From a bacterium (GTDB lineage: Bacteria > DRYD01): 31,576 bases of DNA. The DNA lies in assembly GCA_030549815.1 (NCBI GenBank), contig JAUQQQ010000012.1:16210-47785 (forward strand). The letters run 5' to 3'. Below, one piece after another: positions 8,326 to 15,239 of this stretch; the stretch's first letter is position 1; every line of letters begins with the position of its first letter. The notes beneath the pieces were generated by a model that saw nothing but the letters and a program-made list of their open reading frames with translations, was not told where the DNA came from and did no database searches. A program made the translations under genes and the position numbers.

Positions 8326-11049
8326 CTATATTTCAATTTCTTGTTCTTGTTCTTTTTCAAATTCTAAGTTATCTATATTTTGTAAGTATTTAATAGCTTC
8401 TTCTTTTGAGAGTTTTCCTGATTTTACTAAGTATCCTATGCTTTCATTAAATGTTTGAGTATCACTTTCTTCAATAGATAGGAGATATTCTTTTATTGCT
8501 CTGTAATCTTCTGATTTTATTAATCCTTTAACTTTGTTATCTACGAAAACTATTTCAAACAAATCCAAAGCTCCTTTTATTACTTTATGAGTTATATAGA
8601 TATTTAGAGTTTTTAAGATATCATCTGATGTATCTTTGTAATCCTTATAAAAGGATATTATATTATCGTAGTCTGCATTAACTATGAAGTTTTTATATGT
8701 TGTGTAATTTAATACGGTTTTTAGGATGTTTTTGTCAATTTGATTTAAAACGATTAAATCATATTCTTCATTAACTACTTTTTTTATGATATTATTAACT
8801 ATTTCTGCATTACCTTTGGTTTCAAACAAATCTATGATGCTTTGTTGTTCTTTATAGAGGAAACTAATTTTTTCTTCAATAATTGCTATTCTCTTTATCT
8901 GTTTATGATTGATGTAATTAATTATAGTTGCTAAAGCTTTGTTTTTTAAATTATTTATCCCTAAGAATAAGACTAATCCTGATAGTCGGTATATTAGTTT
9001 ATCTGGATTGAGTATCGGTAAATTAGAGATGTCTTCTGTAATGTAAGGGATTCTTTTTATCGTTAAAAGATAATCATCGAACATCTTTTGAGTAGTGATG
9101 TAGTACTTTTCTTTTCCTATGGTTTTTATTTTTTCAAAACCATTGTTTAATTCAAAATATTTTAATTCATTATGAGTTAGTAGTTGAGTTATAAAGTTGT
9201 ATACGTCTCCGTTTTTTAAGGTTGTTTTTCCAATTGCTGCAGTAGTTTTCCTGGACTTAAGAATTGGCCTATTTCCGCTTTTAATGAATAGATAATCTGC
9301 ATTTATATCTTCCCTATTCATTAATTCAATGAGTTTATCTAAATTAAAGGGTAAGCTTTCTGTGTATTCTAACTCTGCTTTTTCTTCTTGTGGTTTTATA
9401 AAAATGGAAGTTATTCTTTCTGATACGTTATTAACTAAATTCACAAAATCGTTGTATTTGTTTTCCATAGTATTTATGGATTGTTCTATTGTTTGTAGTT
9501 TTTCTTTTTGTATTCCTACTTCTTGAATTAATTTATCTACTGTTTGATTTATATTTTGTTCTAATGAGGTAATTAAGTTTTTTTGTTTTTCTTCATTTTC
9601 TTTGATTGAATTTATTAAATCCTTGTAAATTTCATCTTTTGAATTTTTTATGATTTCTTGAAGTTTGTTTTCTAATTGGACTATTTTCTGTGTTTGTTCA
9701 AAATCTATCTCATTTTTTAGAGTATCAATGATTTCGATTTTTTCGATTTTATGTTCTATTTCCTGAAATTTTTCTTTTATTTCTGAAAGCACGGTTTCGC
9801 GATAATTACTGATTATTGTATTTATTTTTTCGATTATTAGTTCGTTGATATAATTTTTAAGTGATTCTTGGGTTTGATTAATTTTTTCCTCAATTTCTCC
9901 TAATTTTTGTGTTTGTGCGGCATCTATTTGACTTTGCACATTGAGAACGTATTCGGTTATTTTATTTTCAATGTTTTCAGTTGAATTTTTTAAGATTTCT
10001 TGAAGTTTGTTTTCTAATTGGATTATTTTTTGGGTTTGTTCAAAATCTATCTCGTTTTTTAGATTATCAATAATTTCAATTTTTTCTATCTTATGTTCTA
10101 TTTCATCGAATTTTTGTTTTAATTCTGAAAAGACAGTTTCGCGATAACTATTGATTATTGTATTTATTTTTTCGATTATTAATTCATTTAGATGATTTTT
10201 TACTGATTCGATTATCTTATTTTCGATTTGTTCTCCCAAAGAGGAAGAGATTTTTTGATAAACTGTTTCTTCTGAAGCAGTAGATAAATTTTTCAGTTTA
10301 TCAGCAATTAAATCAATTTTTTCTAAAAATAATTCATTAAGTTTATTATTTATATCATTTTGAATTTGGTTAAAAATTTCGTTTATTTTGTCGATATTTT
10401 CTTGTTTTGATTTATCGATTTTTTCTTCTAATTCTAATAATTTAAGAGTTTGTGCTTCATCTACTTTAGCTTGGTAATTTTCAAAAAATTCGATTATTTT
10501 TTGCTCTATTCTGTTTTCTAATTGGTTTAGTAAGTTTTTTAATTCTCTTTCTTGTTCATTTATATTTTCTTTTATTTTCGATAAATCATTTTTTATTTCA
10601 ATTTGGTTATCAGATAAATTAGAAATTTGAGATACTATATGATCTATTAATGGGAATTTTTCTTTAAATAAAGGATAATCTTTCTTTAATTCTTCAACTA
10701 AATCTAACTTTTTTATGATTTCATCGATGTATTGGCTTAAGCTTTTTAGTTCTTCGAATTTTTGTTCTAACTCTTCTTTGTATTTTTGTATATCTAAGAT
10801 TGTTTTCTCGATTTCACTTAGATTAGTTGAAAGATTATCGATGTTTTTTTGCAATTCAGAAAACTTGATTTGTTGTTCTTCTATGGAGTTTTTTATAGAT
10901 TGGTAATTTAAATTTAATTCGTTTATCTTTTCGAAATTTGGTAAATTAGCTATAGTTTCGATTAATTCATTAACTTTACTTTCTAACTCTTGAATATTTA
11001 TTGAAGCTTCTTGAATTACTTCTTGAGTTTTCTTTTCTTTTTTAGCCAT
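8326..11049 (-). CDS. Long coiled-coil protein with degenerate (catalytically dead) PilT-like ATPase domain
   Basis: This 907-residue protein has two parts. Residues about 10-560 are Glu/Lys/Gln-rich heptad-like coiled coil with internal repeats: a 114-residue unit recurs with its YRETV motif at residues 302 and 416. Residues 566-895 follow the PilT/PilU plan. ADYLFIKSGNRPIL matches the PilT N-terminal SDLHLSAGSPP region, RLSGLVLF leads into the Walker A position, IAIIEEKISFLYK matches TIEDPIEF, EEYDLIVL sits at Walker B, and the tail DLFEIVFVDNKVKGLI ... DTQTFNESI ... GKLSKEEAIKYL matches the PilT C-terminus. Walker A, normally GPTGSGKST, reads GINNLKNKA (residues 697-705), and the Walker B Gly-Glu and the His box TLHT are lost, so ATP hydrolysis is not expected. 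No signal peptide or membrane segment is seen. A strong AAGGAGG lies inside the end of hemE. The function is unknown; it may be a scaffold or a dominant partner of type IV pilus motors. Confidence 0.85.
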   Translation of the reverse strand: MAKKEKKTQEVIQEASINIQELESKVNELIETIANLPNFEKINELNLNYQSIKNSIEEQQIKFSELQKNIDNLSTNLSEIEKTILDIQKYKEELEQKFEELKSLSQYIDEIIKKLDLVEELKKDYPLFKEKFPLIDHIVSQISNLSDNQIEIKNDLSKIKENINEQERELKNLLNQLENRIEQKIIEFFENYQAKVDEAQTLKLLELEEKIDKSKQENIDKINEIFNQIQNDINNKLNELFLEKIDLIADKLKNLSTASEETVYQKISSSLGEQIENKIIESVKNHLNELIIEKINTIINSYRETVFSELKQKFDEIEHKIEKIEIIDNLKNEIDFEQTQKIIQLENKLQEILKNSTENIENKITEYVLNVQSQIDAAQTQKLGEIEEKINQTQESLKNYINELIIEKINTIISNYRETVLSEIKEKFQEIEHKIEKIEIIDTLKNEIDFEQTQKIVQLENKLQEIIKNSKDEIYKDLINSIKENEEKQKNLITSLEQNINQTVDKLIQEVGIQKEKLQTIEQSINTMENKYNDFVNLVNNVSERITSIFIKPQEEKAELEYTESLPFNLDKLIELMNREDINADYLFIKSGNRPILKSRKTTAAIGKTTLKNGDVYNFITQLLTHNELKYFELNNGFEKIKTIGKEKYYITTQKMFDDYLLTIKRIPYITEDISNLPILNPDKLIYRLSGLVLFLGINNLKNKALATIINYINHKQIKRIAIIEEKISFLYKEQQSIIDLFETKGNAEIVNNIIKKVVNEEYDLIVLNQIDKNILKTVLNYTTYKNFIVNADYDNIISFYKDYKDTSDDILKTLNIYITHKVIKGALDLFEIVFVDNKVKGLIKSEDYRAIKEYLLSIEESDTQTFNESIGYLVKSGKLSKEEAIKYLQNIDNLEFEKEQEQEIEI

Positions 11050-11051
11050 AC

Positions 11052-12044
11052 TTAACCTCCTTTGTATTCATTTATTTTTTCTATCAAAAATTGTATATTT
11101 TCAATTTTAGTATTTGGTAGTAATCCATGTCCGACGTTGAAAATATATCTACTTTCATTTTCTTCTATACTTTTGAAAATTCGCAATAAAGAAAGGTTTA
11201 GCATTTTTTGAAATGTATCCCTGCATTGTATTGTTAAAATATGAGGGTCTAAATTGCCTTGAACAAAACCTTCAAAATTATTAAAGTATATATCTAAATC
11301 TTTTTTCCAATCAACTGATAAGCAATCGATGTTGAATTCTTTGATATAATCAATTATGTGGAAAGTGTTTAAGGAGAATAAAATTAAAGGAATTTGAGGA
11401 TATTCTGCTTTAATTTTGTTAAGCAACATTTTATAGTAAGGCAAAATGTAAAATTCAATATCTACAGGGGATAAATCAAAAAGATAAGTATCAAATATTT
11501 GAATTATATCAGCCCCAGCTTCTATTTGTAATCTTGCTATTTTATATAATCCTTCAATTATAAGAAATAAGAAATCTTCATTTGAGTAGATAAAAGTTTT
11601 ATCCAAATTCGAATTTTTAGTTAAATAGTGAATTAAGGTATATATACCTCCGATGAAGCCAATCAGAGGTAATTTTTTTTCTTGAGTTACTATTTTTATT
11701 GCTGTTTTTAAGCTATCCAATATTTCACTATTGCTTTTTATTTTTATTTTCTTTATATCTTCATGTATTTTAACAACTGGGCCTATATTTTCAACTATGT
11801 CGTATTCTATACCTTCTAATAGACTAAAAAAAATAGATATATCTGAAAATATTATTAGAGCATCTAAATCAAAGTGTTTTAAAGGTAATAAAGTGAGGTT
11901 TGCTATTAACTCTGGGTTTTTTAAAATTTCCATGAAAGAATATTTTTCTCTTAGAACTTTGTATTCTGGTAGATATCTACCACTTTGTCTCATTAACCAA
12001 ATAGGAAATGGTTTTTTAGTTGGTATGATTTGTGTTTTAATCAT
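11052..12044 (-). CDS. hemE: Uroporphyrinogen decarboxylase
   Basis: HemE decarboxylates the four acetate side chains of uroporphyrinogen III to give coproporphyrinogen III in heme synthesis. The 330-residue length is slightly short for the family. The diagnostic N-terminal PIWLMRQSGRYLPEY (substrate-binding arginines) is present, as are the FSDI segment, GFIGGIYTLIHYL, QIFDTYLFDLSP, FVQGNLDP and the C-terminal FNVGHGLLPNT. No other heme gene lies in the window. The ATG has no Shine-Dalgarno and lies only 9 bases beyond the CCA end of tRNA-Val(UAC), so tRNA processing would leave a 9-base leader. The downstream coiled-coil gene starts 2 bases after the stop, with its ribosome-binding site in the last hemE codons. 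Confidence 0.95.
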   Translation of the reverse strand: MIKTQIIPTKKPFPIWLMRQSGRYLPEYKVLREKYSFMEILKNPELIANLTLLPLKHFDLDALIIFSDISIFFSLLEGIEYDIVENIGPVVKIHEDIKKIKIKSNSEILDSLKTAIKIVTQEKKLPLIGFIGGIYTLIHYLTKNSNLDKTFIYSNEDFLFLIIEGLYKIARLQIEAGADIIQIFDTYLFDLSPVDIEFYILPYYKMLLNKIKAEYPQIPLILFSLNTFHIIDYIKEFNIDCLSVDWKKDLDIYFNNFEGFVQGNLDPHILTIQCRDTFQKMLNLSLLRIFKSIEENESRYIFNVGHGLLPNTKIENIQFLIEKINEYKGG

Positions 12045-12053
12045 TTTGTTAGG

Positions 12054-12129
12054 TGGTGGGCGGAATAGGAATTGAACCTATGACCTCCTGCTTGTAAGGC
12101 AGGCGCTCTGACCACTGAGCTATCCGCCC
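12054..12129 (-). tRNA. tRNA-Val (anticodon UAC), CCA encoded
   Basis: A complete cloverleaf on the minus strand: acceptor GGGCGGA/TCCGCCC, anticodon stem CCTGC/GCAGG with loop CTTACAA, and T arm ATAGG/CCTAT. Anticodon TAC reads valine GUN codons. The discriminator A and an encoded CCA end at 12054. The 5' end lies 17 bases past the murG stop and the 3' end 9 bases before the hemE ATG, so the tRNA appears to be excised from a protein-coding transcript. It differs from tRNA-Val(CAC) at six positions, and that copy lacks encoded CCA. Confidence 0.96.
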
Positions 12130-12146
12130 CCATATATTTTATTATT

Positions 12147-13223
12147 CTACAAAAAATCCTTCTTGCCTGTTAATTCCATTATTTTCTCAAAAAAAACTTC
12201 AAAATTAAAAAAACTTACCTCATTTAAATATTCTGGCTCCATTTGTATCAATTTTTCTATCTTTTCTAATACTTTCCCAAAATCTATAGGTTCTTCAATG
12301 TAGTCGATAAAATTACTATACTTTTTCACAACTTTTGCATTGATTAATTGATGATTATCAAGAGCATAAGGATAAGGAATAACTATTGCTCTTTTCTTTA
12401 AGTATAAAAGTTCTGACAAAGTTGAACCACCTGCTCTACTTATAACTATTAGACTGTCCTTATACAGGCAAGCCATATTTGTTGAATATTTTAGTATCGT
12501 AAATTCAACATTTTTTAAATCTAAACTAATTTTATCCGCCCCTTGTATATCTTTATTAAATTGTTCTTTTATTTTATAAACCACTTCATCAAATAAATTT
12601 TTACCCGTAATTAAGACGATTTTTTTTATTTTTTTATCCAATAATCCTGCATTTTTTATTAGCTCAATTCCTATATTGTTTATAGTTCTTGATCCTAAAC
12701 TACCTCCAAACAGTAGCAAGGTATTTTCTTCTCCTTTTTCGATATTAATTAATTCTTCTCTTATTGGTGGCAACATTATTATTTTCTTTGTTCTCTTAGG
12801 TATAAAACTAATCGATTCTTGAAACGGTATTATGGTAATATCTGCGAAGTAAGATAATATTCTGGTTGCTCTTCCTGGTAAGACGTTTTGGTCTGTGATT
12901 ATTAAACCTTTTTTTCTAAATTTACCAACTAAGGAAGGAGGGACCGAAAAAATACTTCCAAAACTTACTACCACATCTTTATCTCTAATTATTTCTAATG
13001 TTTGCCTAATACTGTTTATCAGCTTTATAGGAAAATTGAATTCTTTCAAGTAAAGGTCATCTAATAAAAATAATTTATCCTCTTCAATTTTTAGTTTGTT
13101 CTTAATACTTTTAGGTCCAAGAATGGTGCAATTAAAACCCAATTTTTTACAATACGGTAATATCGATAAAGCAGGGTACAAATGACCGCCTGTAGAGCCC
13201 ACAACAAATAACAAATTAACCAC
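12147..13223 (-). CDS. murG: UDP-N-acetylglucosamine--lipid-linked muramoyl-pentapeptide GlcNAc transferase
   Basis: MurG adds GlcNAc to lipid I to make lipid II on the inner face of the cytoplasmic membrane. The 358-residue length is typical of this GT28 enzyme. The N-terminal Gly-rich loop reads VVGSTGGHLYPALSI (family GGTGGHxxPALA). A second Gly-rich loop reads LLLFGGSLGSRTINN, and the UDP-GlcNAc site contains SRAGGSTLSELLYLKKRAIVIPYPYALDNHQ in conserved order. The start is GTG at 13221-13223, chosen because it places the Gly-rich loop at the usual distance from the N-terminus. It overlaps the preceding solenoid gene by 8 bases. No other mur genes are here, so murG is detached from the usual division/cell-wall cluster. 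Confidence 0.95.
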   Translation of the reverse strand: MVNLLFVVGSTGGHLYPALSILPYCKKLGFNCTILGPKSIKNKLKIEEDKLFLLDDLYLKEFNFPIKLINSIRQTLEIIRDKDVVVSFGSIFSVPPSLVGKFRKKGLIITDQNVLPGRATRILSYFADITIIPFQESISFIPKRTKKIIMLPPIREELINIEKGEENTLLLFGGSLGSRTINNIGIELIKNAGLLDKKIKKIVLITGKNLFDEVVYKIKEQFNKDIQGADKISLDLKNVEFTILKYSTNMACLYKDSLIVISRAGGSTLSELLYLKKRAIVIPYPYALDNHQLINAKVVKKYSNFIDYIEEPIDFGKVLEKIEKLIQMEPEYLNEVSFFNFEVFFEKIMELTGKKDFL

Positions 13224-14817
13224 TTTTGATCATCGACAAAATTTCATTCTTAAAATTATCAAGTATTTGTTCATCTATATCTTCTTCTACATCCATATAA
13301 AAGATAAATATACCTAAAAATATACGTTTTAAGTCTTCTAATCTTATCTTTTCTCGTAGTTTATTATAAACGAACCAAATAAAATCTGGATAATTTAATA
13401 TCTTTCCAATATTGTAAAAAACAAAAAGATAATTTTCCAGGACCAAATTAATGCTAATTTGACTGAATAAAGACATTGAGATGTTTAATTCATCTATGTT
13501 TTTGTTTTTTGCCAATAAGCTTTCAACAAAGATTTTGGTTATTTCTAACGATAATTCAAATTGCTTTTTTATAAGTAATGCATTTATTAGATTATCTATA
13601 GCATTGTGATTTAAATAAGTAATATCTTCCCCAAAAGAACGAATGTGCTTTAAAAAATTAGCATCTTTGTCATATATTCTTATCCATTCATCTAAGCTTA
13701 GAGTATTTAATAAAGATATTATTGCATCTTTATGAATTAAATTATAATTGCTAATAAATATATCGATTAAGTTACTAATCTTTTCTGGTGCTTGAAGTAA
13801 TTTATTTATTATTTGTGAGATAATGTTTTCTGTTTTTGTTATTTCTCCTATCTTTCTAATTATATCTTGGTTTTGTGTTTTTTCTACTATCTTTGTCATT
13901 AAACCAATTAGTTCTTCTGTTAATAAAGGTTTTCCGTTTTCTTGTGATTTAGTCAAATCATTGGTTATTTCCAAGAAATTGTAAAAAGCACTTATGAATT
14001 CTTTTTGTTCATTTTCATTTAATTTATCCAAATAATCTGCTATCGAATTGTATATTTTTAACACATTTTTGGGAGATTTATCTACCAAAATGTTAATATT
14101 TTTTAAGTGCGGTATTATTTTATCAATGATTTCTTCTTTATTTAGTATTTTTTCTATAGCTTTGTCTATTATTCCAAGAGTTTCTGCCCATAATTTAGCA
14201 AAATCACTACCCGTGATTAATCCAATGAAAATATTCAGGATATTTTCATACTCTTCTTTGTGTGTATAAATTTCTACCAGATTTTCAACTACCCAGTAAG
14301 CTTTTATATCTTTATGTATAGTTGTAAGTAAGAATTCTGTTTCGATTAATCTATTGTTTTTTTTCAATAACTGGATAATTTCTTTTAAATAAATATCTTT
14401 AAAATCGAAATTTTTTATTTTTTCATAAAAAGATAGAAGTATTTCTGTTAAATCTTTTGAACTTATTTGCAAATTTATAGATTTTTTTACAATCATTTGA
14501 AGTAAATCATAATCTTCTTCTATTTGAATGTATTTTTTTATTAATTCTGGAGTTTTTTCTATAATAATTGAATTAGCGAGAATAAAATTCAGAAAATTAT
14601 ATAGAACTGAAGAGTTTATATTATCATTATTTTCAGAGTATTTTTCAAAAATTGAGGTTATTTTATTAGGGTTATTTTGGCCGTACTTTTGTATGAATAT
14701 AGGAAAGTAAAGCGAGAATTTAGCATCTTTGTTTTGTATAAGCTCTTCTAAAAAAGACTCAAATTTTGATTGCTCTTCAGAAAATATTAAAGAGAATTCT
14801 TTTTGTTCTAAAGACAT
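13216..14817 (-). CDS. Hypothetical all-helical, solenoid-like protein
   Basis: I do not recognise this 533-residue protein. It is rich in Ile, Leu, Lys, Asn and Glu and looks entirely alpha-helical, with many helix-turn-helix hairpins of 30-40 residues suggestive of a HEAT/ARM- or TPR-like solenoid, but no consensus repeat is clear. There is no signal peptide, membrane segment or metal-binding motif, so it is probably a cytoplasmic scaffold or binding protein. Its ATG begins 2 bases after the rpsF stop, and its end overlaps murG by 8 bases, so it is co-translated with rpsF and murG. Its position between rpsF and murG, where other bacteria have ssb and rpsR after rpsF, gives no functional clue. 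Confidence 0.75.
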   Translation of the reverse strand: MSLEQKEFSLIFSEEQSKFESFLEELIQNKDAKFSLYFPIFIQKYGQNNPNKITSIFEKYSENNDNINSSVLYNFLNFILANSIIIEKTPELIKKYIQIEEDYDLLQMIVKKSINLQISSKDLTEILLSFYEKIKNFDFKDIYLKEIIQLLKKNNRLIETEFLLTTIHKDIKAYWVVENLVEIYTHKEEYENILNIFIGLITGSDFAKLWAETLGIIDKAIEKILNKEEIIDKIIPHLKNINILVDKSPKNVLKIYNSIADYLDKLNENEQKEFISAFYNFLEITNDLTKSQENGKPLLTEELIGLMTKIVEKTQNQDIIRKIGEITKTENIISQIINKLLQAPEKISNLIDIFISNYNLIHKDAIISLLNTLSLDEWIRIYDKDANFLKHIRSFGEDITYLNHNAIDNLINALLIKKQFELSLEITKIFVESLLAKNKNIDELNISMSLFSQISINLVLENYLFVFYNIGKILNYPDFIWFVYNKLREKIRLEDLKRIFLGIFIFYMDVEEDIDEQILDNFKNEILSMIKSG

Positions 14818-14819
14818 TA

Positions 14820-15185
14820 TTAATCTTCTTTAGGATCTGTCCTAACAAGTAGAAACCTTATAATTTTTTCATCATTTTTTAAAGTATTCACTAATTTTTC
14901 AGCGTTTTCGGGATAATCCAAGAAATTGAATATAACGTAATATGCGGTGTTTAATTTTTTGATAGGATATGCTAATTCTCTGTCTCCCCAGACATTCTTT
15001 GAAATTAATTCTCCTTCATTTTGAATTAAATTTGAATATTTTTCGATTATCTCCTCTTTTTCTTTTTGAGTAGTATTTGGATGTATAAGTATCATTAGCT
15101 CATAAGACCTTTTCTTTATTATTTGTCTAATCTCTTTCGTTTCATTGTTTTCTTTGTATTTTAGCAGAAGTTTCCCTTTTTTCAT
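14820..15185 (-). CDS. rpsF: 30S ribosomal protein S6 (bS6) with basic N-terminal extension
   Basis: bS6 binds the central domain of 16S rRNA together with S18. The core starts at SYELMILIHPN and shows the family features WGDRELAYPIKK and a terminal IRFLLVRTD. I place the start at the ATG at 15183-15185 because AAGGGGGG lies just upstream; a longer frame to 15236 lacks such a site. Even so, about 27 residues rich in Lys/Arg and Glu (MKKGKLLLKYKENN onward) precede the usual N-terminus, giving 121 residues. The usual partners ssb, rpsR and rplI are absent; the downstream gene is a helical hypothetical. S6 commonly carries C-terminal glutamates; here it ends DPKED. Confidence 0.93.
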   Translation of the reverse strand: MKKGKLLLKYKENNETKEIRQIIKKRSYELMILIHPNTTQKEKEEIIEKYSNLIQNEGELISKNVWGDRELAYPIKKLNTAYYVIFNFLDYPENAEKLVNTLKNDEKIIRFLLVRTDPKED

Positions 15186-15239
15186 AAAACCCCCCTTTTC
15201 TCTTCTTCTTATATTAATAAATTCTAAGAAAAGCATATA

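Noticed and set aside
15186-15236. N-terminally longer version of rpsF starting at 15236
   Set aside because: A strong AAGGGGGG site just before the ATG at 15183-15185 supports the shorter start; the extra 17 residues have no family support.
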